NCBI GenBank assembly: GCA_052379645.1
Contig: JBQSYU010000009.1
DNA: 64,000 nucleotides
Strand: one strand, 5' to 3'
Source of the DNA: Arthrobacter_H sp030452125
GTDB lineage: Bacteria > Actinomycetota > Actinomycetes > Actinomycetales > Micrococcaceae
Shown: piece after piece, positions 7,500 through 16,847 of the stretch
How positions within the stretch are numbered: position 1 is the first letter of the stretch
How the letters are laid out: each line of letters starts with the position of its first letter
Notes under the pieces: model-generated
The model's database searches: none
The model's input: only the letters and a program-made list of their open reading frames with translations
Told to the model about the DNA's origin: nothing
Translations under genes and position numbers: made by a program

Positions 7500-10400
7500 A
7501 CCACGAGCACGACCTGGCACTCCCGCAGCAGGAATCCGCTGCCGGCCGCCGCTACACCCCGGAGGAGCTGGCCGAACTGCTGGGCCAGCACCAGCCGACC
7601 GCCGAACAGGCGGCCATCATCTCCTCCGAACTGGCTCCGATGCTTGTGATCGCCGGCGCCGGATCCGGAAAAACGGCGACCATGGCCGACCGGGTGGTCT
7701 GGCTCGTGGCCAATGGGCTGGTCAGGCCGGATGAGATCCTCGGGGTCACCTTCACCCGCAAGGCCGCAGGGGAACTGGCCCAACGCATCCGGGCGCAGTT
7801 GGCCCGTCTGGCCGAGAGCGGGATCGTCCCGCCGGGAGATGACGATGCCCCGCTGGAACCGGAGGTCTCGACCTACCATTCCTACGCCAACGCCCTGGTG
7901 CAGGATCATGGCCTGCGCATCGGGGTCGAATCGGACACCGCGCTGCTGGGCAGCGCCCAGGCCTGGCAATTGTCCCTGAAGGTCGTCCAGGAGTACGACG
8001 GCGACCACGAACACCTGCGCGTGGCGAAGTCCACCCTGGTCGATGCGGTCGTGCAGTTCGCCGGGGAATGTGCCGAACATCTGGTGGATCCCCTCCAAGC
8101 CCGCGACCATGTACTCGCCGAAGTCGACCATCTGTCCGCGCTTCCCTACCGCGTCGGCAAGGAAGCCAAGCCCTCCCAACCCGCCCTCAAGCTCCTGGAC
8201 AAGCTCAGGACCCGGGCCACGGTGGCGGATCTTGCCGTGCGGTATGCCCGGGCGAAGGCCGAACGCAATGTCCTGGACTATGGGGACCTGGTGGCCCTGG
8301 CCGCCCGTATAGCCAGAACCGTACCCACGGCGGGGGAGGTTGAACGAGACCGGTTCAAGGTCGTGCTCCTGGACGAGTTCCAGGACACGTCCCACGCCCA
8401 GATGGTGCTGTTCTCACAACTGTTCACCGGAGGCCATGCGGTCACGGCCGTCGGGGACCCCAACCAGTCGATCTATGGTTTCCGGGGGGCCTCGGCCGGC
8501 CAACTCTTCCGCTTCCCCCAGGAGTTCCCGGCCACCGGTCCCGACGGCAGGCCCACCCCCTCGGCGGTGGCGTTCCTGACCACCGCCTGGCGCAACTCGG
8601 TGAACGTCCTCGAAGCCGCCAACGCCGTATCGGCCCCGCTGAACCGTGAAGACCCGAACCGGGCCTCGGGTTCCATCGCCGTCCCCGCGCTGGTCCACAG
8701 CCCCTTCGCCGGAACCGGCCGGGTCGAACTCGCCCGCTTTGCCACGAGTGCCGAGGAGGCAACTGCTCTCGCAGGCCGCCTCCTGAGCGAACGCGGGGCG
8801 TTCACCTCGGCGTTCGGGCGCCATCCGACCATGGCCGTCCTGTGCCGGACCCGGGCCGCCCTGGCGGGCATCGCCGAGGCCCTGACCCAGCGCGACATCC
8901 CCTACGAGATCGTCGGGTTGGGCGGGCTGCTGGCCATGCCGGAAATCGTCGATCTCGTCTCGACGCTGCGGGTCCTGGTGGACCCGCTGCGCTCCGATGC
9001 CCTGTTGCGGTTGCTCGCCGGTGCCCGCTGGAGGCTGGGCCCCGCCGACCTGATGGCCTTTGCCGATTGGTCCCGGTTCCTGGCCCGACGCCGTGAAGCA
9101 GCCATCCGCGAGGCCCGCGACATCGATACCACCACCGCGGACAGTGCCGCGGTGGACAGCCAAACCGAAGCCCGCAGCGAGCTGGCCGAGGAAGCCAGTC
9201 TCGTCGAAGCGCTCGATCGGCTCCCCCCACCGGAGTGGACGTCCTCGGCCGGACGGAGCCTGACCTCCACCGCCCTGGACCGGCTGCACACACTCCAAGC
9301 CGAGATCCGCTATCTGCGCAGCTTCGCCGACGACGATCTGCCGTCCCTGCTGCATGAGGTCGAACGCACCTTGTTGCTCGACATCGAGGTCGCCGCCAAA
9401 CCCGGCGTCGGTATCCATACGGCACGACGCCACCTCGACGCGTTCGCCGAGGTCGCCGCCGGATATTCCGATACTGACCTGGGAGCCGATCTGAGCGGAT
9501 TCCTGGTCTGGCTGGATGCTGCCGCAGCCAAGGAAGGCGGTCTGGAGATCGTCCAGCAGGAAGCCAGTAGCGAAGCCGTGCAACTATTGACCATCCACGC
9601 TTCCAAGGGATTGGAATGGGATGTCGTGGCGATCCCGGGAATGAACGAGGGCATCTTCCCCTCCTCGACCGACTCCCGATGGACCAAGGAAGACGGCTCC
9701 CTGCCCTGGCCGCTGCGCGGTGACCGGCACGACCTGCCCCAATGGGATACCGATCAGCCCAGCCTCTTCGAAGCCGTCGTCGCCGAAGCGATATTCCGTG
9801 ATGACGTCCTGGCCCACGGGGAAAACGAGGAACGACGGCTGGCCTACGTCGCACTGACCCGGGCCAAGGACCTGCTGCTGTGTTCGAGTACGGTCTGGAC
9901 CGGATCGCGGTCCAAACCGACCGGGCCCTCCGTGTTCCTGAACGAGCTGCTCCCGTTGGCCCAGGCCCCCACGCCGCGGGCCACCGTCCCCGTCTGGTGC
10001 GAGGACGACCAAGCACCCGGGCAGAACCCCTTCCGGGAGGATCCGCTCGAATCCAGCTGGCCCTACGACCCGCTCGAAGGCCCCGTCGTCTTCCGGGCCG
10101 GGGTGGCCCAGCCCAAGCCGCGGGGACGGCGCGGCCCACTCGAGGCCGCCGCGGCCCTGGTGCACGAGCAGCTCGAACTACGGGCCGTCCCCGGAGCCGA
10201 CGACGAGACCCCGGTGACCACCGAAGACGGGGCAGCGTGGAACCACGAGGCCTCGTTGTTGTTGGCGGCCCGCCGGGAACGGGAGGCCTCGCGGGAAACC
10301 GCGGCGGTGCCCGAGCATGTGCGCGCCTCGCTTTTCGTCGATCTGGCCACCGATGCCGGACAGGTCCTGGGCCAGATGCGTCGACCGGTCCCGCGACGCC

Positions 10401-10927
10401 CCGGTGTTGCCGCCCGGAAGGGCACCGCGTTCCACGCCTGGATCGAGGACCACTACGGCTCCACCGGGATGCTTGACCTGGGGGAGTTCCCCGGGGCGGC
10501 CGATGCCTATGTGGAGGACATGTACGGGCTGGAGGAGATGAAAACCGAATTCCTGGCCTCGGAATGGGCGACCCGGCAGCCGGCCTACGTCGAGGTCCCG
10601 TTGGAGACCCGCGTCGGACCGGTCAGCGTACGCGGTCGGATCGACGCGGTGTTCAAGGAGCTCGACGCCGACGGCAGAACGGTATGGACACTCGTGGATT
10701 GGAAGACCGGGCGGGTACCCACCGGGCGGGATCTGGAGATCAAATCCCTGCAGTTGGCGGTCTACCGCCTGGGCTGGTCGCGCCTGCACGACGTCCCGTT
10801 GGAGGACGTCGAGGCAGCGTTCTACTACGTCGGCCAGGGGCGGACGATCCGGCCCGCCCGGTTGGCGGATGCGGAGGAGCTCGAAGAACTGATCACGACC
10901 TCGATGGCCGACCTCGACCCGAGCTGA
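7496..10927 (+). CDS. adnB: AdnB-like UvrD/RecB motor-nuclease subunit
   Basis: Probable AdnB subunit, the lead motor of AdnAB, which unwinds and degrades broken DNA ends. The 1143-residue product has an intact UvrD-type helicase: Walker A AGAGSGKT (near residue 55), TFTRKAAGEL, motif II LLDEFQDTSHAQ, GDPNQSIYGFRG, TIHASKGLEWD and YVALTRAKDLL. At the C-terminus lies a RecB-like nuclease: GRIDAVF, then LVDWKTGR and QLAVYRL. The N-terminal motor closely recalls mycobacterial AdnB (MADRVVWLVANG, LGVTFTRKAAGEL). The ATG overlaps the adnA stop (ATGA). The cognate subunits are likely made in a 1:1 ratio. It ends three bases from the convergent APH-fold gene. Confidence 0.88.
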   Translation: MNHEHDLALPQQESAAGRRYTPEELAELLGQHQPTAEQAAIISSELAPMLVIAGAGSGKTATMADRVVWLVANGLVRPDEILGVTFTRKAAGELAQRIRAQLARLAESGIVPPGDDDAPLEPEVSTYHSYANALVQDHGLRIGVESDTALLGSAQAWQLSLKVVQEYDGDHEHLRVAKSTLVDAVVQFAGECAEHLVDPLQARDHVLAEVDHLSALPYRVGKEAKPSQPALKLLDKLRTRATVADLAVRYARAKAERNVLDYGDLVALAARIARTVPTAGEVERDRFKVVLLDEFQDTSHAQMVLFSQLFTGGHAVTAVGDPNQSIYGFRGASAGQLFRFPQEFPATGPDGRPTPSAVAFLTTAWRNSVNVLEAANAVSAPLNREDPNRASGSIAVPALVHSPFAGTGRVELARFATSAEEATALAGRLLSERGAFTSAFGRHPTMAVLCRTRAALAGIAEALTQRDIPYEIVGLGGLLAMPEIVDLVSTLRVLVDPLRSDALLRLLAGARWRLGPADLMAFADWSRFLARRREAAIREARDIDTTTADSAAVDSQTEARSELAEEASLVEALDRLPPPEWTSSAGRSLTSTALDRLHTLQAEIRYLRSFADDDLPSLLHEVERTLLLDIEVAAKPGVGIHTARRHLDAFAEVAAGYSDTDLGADLSGFLVWLDAAAAKEGGLEIVQQEASSEAVQLLTIHASKGLEWDVVAIPGMNEGIFPSSTDSRWTKEDGSLPWPLRGDRHDLPQWDTDQPSLFEAVVAEAIFRDDVLAHGENEERRLAYVALTRAKDLLLCSSTVWTGSRSKPTGPSVFLNELLPLAQAPTPRATVPVWCEDDQAPGQNPFREDPLESSWPYDPLEGPVVFRAGVAQPKPRGRRGPLEAAAALVHEQLELRAVPGADDETPVTTEDGAAWNHEASLLLAARREREASRETAAVPEHVRASLFVDLATDAGQVLGQMRRPVPRRPGVAARKGTAFHAWIEDHYGSTGMLDLGEFPGAADAYVEDMYGLEEMKTEFLASEWATRQPAYVEVPLETRVGPVSVRGRIDAVFKELDADGRTVWTLVDWKTGRVPTGRDLEIKSLQLAVYRLGWSRLHDVPLEDVEAAFYYVGQGRTIRPARLADAEELEELITTSMADLDPS

Positions 10928-10930
10928 GGA

Positions 10931-12397
10931 TTACTTCGAATCCGTGGAAGGGCCGGACTTCTCCGAGGACTCGATGACGATCATCGGCATCGCATCGGTC
11001 TCCAGCCCGGAGGCAACGGTGTCGGACGGCGGAGTTTGCTGGGCATCGCTGCCGGCATCCGTTGGTGCGGGGGAGTCCTCGTCGTCGATATCGGCATCGC
11101 GCAGGAAGGCCGGCTCCTCCTCATCCTGGACGGGCGCAGCGTCATCCTCTGCGGCGCCGGAGGGATCCGCAACGGGATCACCGGAGTCCGTGTTGGAGAC
11201 CTCGGCGGGATCGCTGGTGGAGGGGGCGTCGGAGTCTTCGTCCGTGGGCAGGCCCTCGGGGGAGGCGGGGGCGACCCGTGGTTTCGGCGGCACATTCGGA
11301 GGCGCAGGGACTCCCGGGGGCCCTTCGTCGGCGGGAGTTGACGGGAGATCGGTGGCCTCCTGGTCCTGAAGGGCAGCGTCGAGGTCCGGGGCATCAGTCC
11401 CGTTCGATTCGTCGTCGTCCTCGGGAATCGGCTGCCCGTTGATATCCATGCGGGGCGGGTCCACGATGCTGATCGGCTGGCCGCCGTACTCGGAGATGTC
11501 TTCGTCGAGATCGCGCAGCATCTGTTCGCCTTCGGCAATGCGTTCGGCATCGTTGGTCGCCAGTCCGCGGGAAAGCCATTGGGCCAACGCGAATTCGGCC
11601 GCCAGAGCGGCACGGCGCATGATGTGCGGGTCGGCCAGTTCGCCGCGTGCGGCGGTGTAGGCCTCGACGACGGTGTCGGTGAAGGACTGTTCGTGGGCGG
11701 CTGCGAGCCAGGCGAAGTCATCGGCCGGGTCCCCGATGCGCACATCGGTCCAGCCGATCACGGCGGCCACCTTGCCGTGTTCGATCAGCAGGTTGTCCTC
11801 GTGGACATCCCCGTGGACCACGCGCGGGTTGAAGCGCCACAACGCCACATCCTCCAAGGCGTGCTCCCAACGGCGGAGCAGCCGCGGGGGGATTCGCCCC
11901 GTCATGGCGGCCTGATCGAGCTCGTTGAGCTTGCGTTGACGGAATTCCTCGGCGGTATAGACCGGTAGGTCGGCCCGATCGACCAGTTCCTCGGGCAACG
12001 CGTGGATGGCGGCGATGATGCGGCCGATATCCGCTGCGGTGGAGCCACCGGCGGCCACCAGTTCGTCGAGGTCCATCACTTGGCCGGGCAGGTGGTTGTA
12101 GACGAAGGTGCGCAGGCTTCCCTGACGCACGGTCCCGGCCACGGAGGGCAGCCTGAAGGGCAACGAGGCGCGGATGCCGGGGGTGAAGGAACGCAGTGCG
12201 GTGAGCTCGGTCTCCAACCGCATGCTGGATTCCTGGTGACGGGGTGAACGCACCCTCCAGCGGTTCTTCTGCGCGTCGATGACCAGCGCCGAATCGAAGT
12301 CATCGGGATCATCCGCGATGCCGGCGACGCGGGCAGGAGTCAACCCCGGCACCGCTGCGGTCGCGATGGCGGCCAGTTCCATGGGAGAACGTTTCAC
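10931..12397 (-). CDS. APH-fold phosphotransferase-like protein with long acidic tail
   Basis: A protein of the aminoglycoside/choline phosphotransferase fold, substrate unknown. The catalytic loop HGDVHEDNLLIEHG (near residue 220) is intact, but the metal-binding 'IDW' that normally follows reads VIGWTD, so the usual Asp is Gly, although a nearby Asp (WTD) might replace it. After about residue 300 comes some 180 residues of acidic, Pro/Ser/Thr-rich sequence likely to be disordered. The 488-residue call uses GTG at 12397: TACGGT (12405-12410) ends seven bases before it and no Shine-Dalgarno is present; an ATG five codons later and an upstream GTG at 12403 are alternatives. It is divergent from nudC. 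A kinase for a small molecule or a regulatory pseudo-kinase are both possible. Confidence 0.75.
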   Translation of the reverse strand: MKRSPMELAAIATAAVPGLTPARVAGIADDPDDFDSALVIDAQKNRWRVRSPRHQESSMRLETELTALRSFTPGIRASLPFRLPSVAGTVRQGSLRTFVYNHLPGQVMDLDELVAAGGSTAADIGRIIAAIHALPEELVDRADLPVYTAEEFRQRKLNELDQAAMTGRIPPRLLRRWEHALEDVALWRFNPRVVHGDVHEDNLLIEHGKVAAVIGWTDVRIGDPADDFAWLAAAHEQSFTDTVVEAYTAARGELADPHIMRRAALAAEFALAQWLSRGLATNDAERIAEGEQMLRDLDEDISEYGGQPISIVDPPRMDINGQPIPEDDDESNGTDAPDLDAALQDQEATDLPSTPADEGPPGVPAPPNVPPKPRVAPASPEGLPTDEDSDAPSTSDPAEVSNTDSGDPVADPSGAAEDDAAPVQDEEEPAFLRDADIDDEDSPAPTDAGSDAQQTPPSDTVASGLETDAMPMIVIESSEKSGPSTDSK

Positions 12398-12404
12398 GTA
12401 CACA

Positions 12405-12606
12405 ACCGTATGCCGCGAAGTGCCCCGCGGCCACGCCTCGTCGACGGCGAGTCGCCTGAATGACGGCCACTACACAGTTATTACACAACCAATGGGTGCG
12501 CTCGTGATCCAGCACACCCCGTGGTCCGCTTCCGGCAGGGCAGCGGCGTCCACAGCGGTGACCTGCGGATATGCGGGCCGGGGGCCAACCTCAGTACGGT
12601 AGGACC
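12405..12606. promoter_or_regulatory. Divergent promoter region (APH-fold gene / nudC)
   Basis: The region holds TACGGT on the minus strand (12405-12410, seven bases before the GTG at 12397) and TACGGT on the plus strand (12595-12600, six bases before the nudC ATG). The identical hexamer and spacing at both ends suggest two leaderless transcripts. A direct repeat TACACA-N5-TACACA lies near 12468-12484, in the AT-richest stretch. Confidence 0.45.
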
Positions 12607-13557
12607 ATGACTTCTTCCCACGATCCCGTTGCCGAGGCCGCTCCCGATCTCCCGCTCCTGGGGCGACTTCCATTGGCCCGGACCGAAGTGGACCGGGGGT
12701 GTGAACGCCGGCAGGAAGAAGGCTGGCTCGATTCCTTGCTGGAGGACGGAGGGACCAAGGCCCTCCTCCTGGTCAACGGCCGGACCCCGGTCCGCGACGG
12801 TGAATTGGCCCTCGTGGGAACCGAGGGCCTGCCGGAGGACTGCCGTTGGGTGTACCTGGGGCGTTCGGACGGGCGGGAGATCGTGCTGGCCGACCTCGAC
12901 AAGGCCCCAGCGCAGGCTCCCGTCGATGCCGACTGGTTGGGGCTGCGCGATGTCGCCGCCGGACTGGGTGCCCGCGATGCCGGGCTGTTCGTCGAGGCGG
13001 TGGCCATCGCCAACTGGCATGCCAGCCACACCCATTGCCCGCGCTGCGGAACACCGACCGACGTCGTGCACAGCGGCTGGGTCAGGATCTGCCCGCAGGA
13101 TGGTTCACAACATTTTCCCCGGACCGATCCGGCGGTCATCGTCGCCATCACCGACGCCGAGGACCGGCTCCTGCTGGGGGCGAACGCCCAATGGGGCGGC
13201 CGGCGGTATTCGACCCTGGCTGGATTCGTGGAACCGGGGGAGTCCCTGGAGGAAGCCGTGGAACGCGAGATCGGGGAGGAGGCCGACGTCCGGGTCCACT
13301 CGATCCGGTACGCCGGTTCACAACCCTGGCCGTTCCCGTGCTCACTCATGCTCGGATTCACGGCGAGGGCCGAGACCGCGACGGTCGCCCCCGACGGCGA
13401 AGAGATCATCGACCTGCGCTGGTTCACCCGGGAGGAACTGGCCAGGGAGGTCACCGACGGCACCATCGGCGTCCCTTCGGGCGTCTCGATCTCCAGTGCC
13501 CTCATCGAACATTGGTACGGTGGGCCGCTGCCCGAACCGCGCCGGATGGAGAACTAA
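12607..13557 (+). CDS. nudC: NAD(+) diphosphatase / RNA decapping hydrolase NudC
   Basis: Nudix hydrolase that cleaves NAD(H) to NMN(H) and AMP and, in studied homologues, removes NAD caps from RNA. The 316-residue product has an N-terminal NudC domain, a zinc-ribbon region CPRCGTPTDVVHSGWVRIC (near residues 141-159), the Nudix box GX5EX7REUXEEXGU (starting GFVEPGESLEEAV, near 205) and the NudC signature SQPWPFPCSLM (near 239) that marks the NADH subfamily. Only three Cys are visible at the zinc site; the fourth position of E. coli NudC is occupied by PQD. No Shine-Dalgarno is present and TACGGT ends six bases upstream. uvrD2 follows after four bases. Confidence 0.92.
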   Translation: MTSSHDPVAEAAPDLPLLGRLPLARTEVDRGCERRQEEGWLDSLLEDGGTKALLLVNGRTPVRDGELALVGTEGLPEDCRWVYLGRSDGREIVLADLDKAPAQAPVDADWLGLRDVAAGLGARDAGLFVEAVAIANWHASHTHCPRCGTPTDVVHSGWVRICPQDGSQHFPRTDPAVIVAITDAEDRLLLGANAQWGGRRYSTLAGFVEPGESLEEAVEREIGEEADVRVHSIRYAGSQPWPFPCSLMLGFTARAETATVAPDGEEIIDLRWFTREELAREVTDGTIGVPSGVSISSALIEHWYGGPLPEPRRMEN

Positions 13558-13561
13558 ACGC

Positions 13562-15682
13562 ATGACCACATTGGAAGAGCGCATCCTTGGCGGCCTTGAC
13601 GAGGAGCAGCGCAGCGTGGCGACCACGCTCAACGGGCCGCTCTGCGTCCTGGCCGGGGCCGGAACCGGCAAGACCCGTGCCATCACCCACCGCATCGCCT
13701 ACGGCGTGCACACCTCGGTGTACAAGCCCAACCAGGTCCTGGCCGTGACCTTCACCTCCAGGGCCGCCAGCGAGATGCGCACCCGGCTGCGTGACCTCGA
13801 AGCCGGCGGCGTCCAGGCCCGGACCTTCCACGCCGCGGCCTTGCGCCAACTGCAATACTTCTGGCCGCAGGCCATCGGCGGGCAGCTGCCGTCGATCGTG
13901 GGGCATAAGGCCCAGCTCGTGGCTGAAGCAGCCCGCCGGCTACGCATCTCCACCGACCGGGCCTCCATCCGCGACATGGCCGCCGAAATCGAATGGGCCA
14001 AGGTCTCGATGCACACCCCCGAGGGGTACGTCGCGGCGGCCTCGGGACGGGCCGAGGCCGCCGGCTTGGACCCGCGTACCGTGGCCCGGCTCTTCCAGTC
14101 CTATGAGGACGTGAAATCCGATCGCCATGTGATCGACTTCGAGGACGTGCTGCTGTTGACCGTGGGGATCCTGGACGAGGACCCCCGGGTGGCTGCCTCG
14201 GTGCGGGAGCAGTACCGGCATTTCGTCGTCGACGAGTACCAGGACGTCTCACCGCTGCAACAGCGGTTGCTCAAGCTCTGGCTCGGTGGGCGGGACGAAC
14301 TGTGCGTGGTCGGCGATGCCAGCCAGACCATCTACTCCTTCACCGGGGCCACCCCCTCCCATCTGCTCGACTTCACCCTCGAGTATCCGCAGGCCCCGGT
14401 GGTCCGCCTGGTCCGCGACTACCGCTCCACCCCCCAGGTCGTGAACCTGGCCAACAGTCTGCTGGCCTCCCGCCGCCTCGAACATGGGGTCGCCGGCCGC
14501 GACGTGCAGTGGGCGACGCCGCTGGAACTGCTCGCCCAACGAGAGCCGGGCCCCGAACCGGCGTTCACCGAATGCAGCGACGACGAGGCGGAGGCCGCCC
14601 ATGTGGCCCGCACCATCGGCACATTGATCCAGGACGGCGTGGAACCGGCGCAGATCGCCGTGCTGTTCCGGACGAATGGACAGTCCGAGGCCTACGAACA
14701 AGCCCTCTCGGGGGCGGGGATCGGCTACCAGCTGCGGGGCGGGGAGCGTTTCTTCCAACGTAGGGAGGTCCGTGACGCGGTACTGGCCCTGCGTGCCGCC
14801 TCGCGTCAGCCGGCGGACGACGCCGTACCCCAGCTCTGCCGTGATGTGCTGGCTTCGCTGGGTTATTCCCCGCAGGCTCCCACCAGTGGCGGGGCAGTGC
14901 GTGAACGCTGGGAATCGCTCTCCGCGCTGGTCGCGCTCGCCGACGAGCTCTCCGCAGCCCGGGCCGACCGCGAAACACCATTCACCTTGTTGGAGTTCGT
15001 GGCCGAACTTGATGAACGGGCGACCACCCAACACGCGCCGACTGTCCAGGGGGTCACCCTGGCGTCGTTGCACTCGGCCAAGGGGCTGGAGTGGGATGCC
15101 GTGTTCCTGGTCGGGCTCAGCGAGGGGCTGATGCCGATCTCCTTCGCCGAGGACCAGGGCGACTATGACGAGGAGCGCCGGTTGCTCTATGTGGGCATCA
15201 CCCGGGCCAGGAAGCAGTTGTCGCTGACCTGGTCCACGGCGCGGACCCCGGGAGGGCGGGCCAGTCGACGGCCCTCGCGTTTTTTGGACGGGCTGCGTCC
15301 GGCCTCCTCCTCCCGGGCCGCGGCCCGGCCCGCGGGCGGCGGTTCTAAACGACGCAAGGCGGCCACCCCGCCGACCTGCCGGGTCTGTGGAACCTTGTTG
15401 GGCAGCCCTGCCGAGCGCAAACTCGGTCGGTGCCTCGACTGCCCCTCGAGCTACGACGAGGCGGTGTACGAGGCCCTGCGCGAATGGAGGTTGAAGACCT
15501 CCAAGGAGGCCGAGGTGCCCGCCTTCGTCGTGTTCACCGACGCAACGCTGATGGCCATTGCCGAAGCCATGCCCTCCGATCCCTCGGCACTGTCCAAGGT
15601 ATCCGGGGTCGGGTCGGCCAAGCTGGAACGCTACGGCCAGGACGTCCTGGACATCCTGGGCACGGGGTCCGCCCCGGCCTGA
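13562..15682 (+). CDS. uvrD2: ATP-dependent DNA helicase UvrD2 with HRDC domain
   Basis: Superfamily 1A 3'-5' DNA helicase of the actinobacterial UvrD2 type, implicated in DNA repair. The 706-residue product has Walker A AGAGTGKTRA (near residue 32), TFTSRAASEMR, motif II VDEYQDVSPLQ, GDASQTIYSFTGA, DYRSTPQVV, LHSAKGLEWD and LLYVGITRARKQL. After the motor comes a tetracysteine module (CRVC ... CLDC, near residues 601-625), which is needed for activity in mycobacterial UvrD2, and then an HRDC domain (FVVFTDATLMAIAEAMP, GVGSAKLERYG). The ATG at 13562 lies four bases after the nudC stop with GGAG upstream. The long open frame further 5' overlaps nudC in another frame and is not coding. Confidence 0.93.
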   Translation: MTTLEERILGGLDEEQRSVATTLNGPLCVLAGAGTGKTRAITHRIAYGVHTSVYKPNQVLAVTFTSRAASEMRTRLRDLEAGGVQARTFHAAALRQLQYFWPQAIGGQLPSIVGHKAQLVAEAARRLRISTDRASIRDMAAEIEWAKVSMHTPEGYVAAASGRAEAAGLDPRTVARLFQSYEDVKSDRHVIDFEDVLLLTVGILDEDPRVAASVREQYRHFVVDEYQDVSPLQQRLLKLWLGGRDELCVVGDASQTIYSFTGATPSHLLDFTLEYPQAPVVRLVRDYRSTPQVVNLANSLLASRRLEHGVAGRDVQWATPLELLAQREPGPEPAFTECSDDEAEAAHVARTIGTLIQDGVEPAQIAVLFRTNGQSEAYEQALSGAGIGYQLRGGERFFQRREVRDAVLALRAASRQPADDAVPQLCRDVLASLGYSPQAPTSGGAVRERWESLSALVALADELSAARADRETPFTLLEFVAELDERATTQHAPTVQGVTLASLHSAKGLEWDAVFLVGLSEGLMPISFAEDQGDYDEERRLLYVGITRARKQLSLTWSTARTPGGRASRRPSRFLDGLRPASSSRAAARPAGGGSKRRKAATPPTCRVCGTLLGSPAERKLGRCLDCPSSYDEAVYEALREWRLKTSKEAEVPAFVVFTDATLMAIAEAMPSDPSALSKVSGVGSAKLERYGQDVLDILGTGSAPA

Positions 15683-15691
15683 GACCACCGG

Positions 15692-16708
15692 TCAGGCGGC
15701 GGGAACCATGCAGGTGCAGTCGGAACGCGGCTGGACCGGGACCCGCTGCACGCCACCGGTCGCCAGATCGATGGTCAGCATGGCGTCGGCGGTGGAGGGG
15801 ACATTGACCCCGTCCAGCAACATCAGGATCTGTACGGCAGCCAGCCCGGCGGCGGTGCAGGAGAGCGCCAACTCGGCGGTCGAACTCCCCGGTCGGGGCG
15901 TCCCTGCGGCCCGGGGGCCCGCCATCGGGGCCCCGACAGGTGGTTGGGCGCAATCCAGACAGGTCGTCAGCCCGGGGATGACCAGCGGTCCGACGCGTGC
16001 CCAGGCCGGACCGAACACCACCGGCAGGTGGGGCATGCGGGTCCCCGCCAGATGGGCGGCCCATGATTCGGGCAGGGCGTCGCAAGCGGTCACCACCGTG
16101 ATCCGGGCTCCCACCCCGGAGGAATCGGGGCCCGGAGCCCATCCGGAGAGCCGGGTACGGGGCCATTGCTGGCCCAGCCGGTGGGCCAGGGCGACGGTGC
16201 GCGATTTACCCAGATCGGCCATCCGCAACGGACCGATGCCGATGTCACCGGCGAGGACCGGATGCTCGTCGTTCAGGTAGAGCCCACCGATCCCGCTGGC
16301 TGCCAGCAACGAGGCGATGGTCTGACCGCAGCGGCCCAGGCCGTGGATCCGGGCGGCGGAGCGGGACCGTTGCCGGACCAGTTCCCCGGCCGGTGCCGTA
16401 TAGGCCACCGAATATGCATTGACGTCAGGGACCAGACTGGCCCCCAGGGCGCCGGGCAGCCGGTAGGAATCCTCCAGGACCGGAGCCAGCAAGTCGAGGA
16501 GTTCGCGGCGCCGGCGCGGGCCCGGATCGGGGCTGAGCGAGCCGTGCGGCGGTGGCTCGACGGTACTTCCGTCCTCGGTGGCCAGCCAGTGGATGTACTG
16601 CTGGTCGACGGGGGTCAGCCCGGTCATCCACAGTCCGTCGCCTGGGGCTCCAATCCGAAGTGAGGTCTCGGTTACGCTGACGATCTGAAGTCCGGGGATG
16701 ATGCGCAT
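15692..16708 (-). CDS. E1/ThiF-like adenylyltransferase-fold protein, orphan
   Basis: A 338-residue protein of the ThiF/E1 superfamily, related to the ATP-binding proteins annotated as TOMM or cyclodehydratase-like. The nucleotide-binding loop GLGRCGQTIASLLAASGIG (near residue 125) and a following LNDEHPVLAGDIGIGPLR are visible. Two Cys pairs, CLDC (near 252) and CTC near the C-terminus, could hold a zinc ion as in other E1 proteins. The first 110 residues may be a peptide-recognition domain; no YcaO partner or precursor peptide is visible nearby. The start was chosen from a strong GGAGG five bases before the ATG at 16708; the open frame runs on upstream without good support. The substrate is unknown. 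It is divergent from a metallopeptidase gene. Confidence 0.7.
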   Translation of the reverse strand: MRIIPGLQIVSVTETSLRIGAPGDGLWMTGLTPVDQQYIHWLATEDGSTVEPPPHGSLSPDPGPRRRRELLDLLAPVLEDSYRLPGALGASLVPDVNAYSVAYTAPAGELVRQRSRSAARIHGLGRCGQTIASLLAASGIGGLYLNDEHPVLAGDIGIGPLRMADLGKSRTVALAHRLGQQWPRTRLSGWAPGPDSSGVGARITVVTACDALPESWAAHLAGTRMPHLPVVFGPAWARVGPLVIPGLTTCLDCAQPPVGAPMAGPRAAGTPRPGSSTAELALSCTAAGLAAVQILMLLDGVNVPSTADAMLTIDLATGGVQRVPVQPRSDCTCMVPAA

Positions 16709-16847
16709 GTTCGCCTCCAGCGATTCTGCCGGAAGGGTTCCGGTGGGGATATCCTGACAGGTCCGGTGCGCTGGAATCCGGGTTTCCACAGCTTCTGGTG
16801 GGCGAGTGGCCACCGCGGCATACGACGACGAGAAACGAGGAACCACC

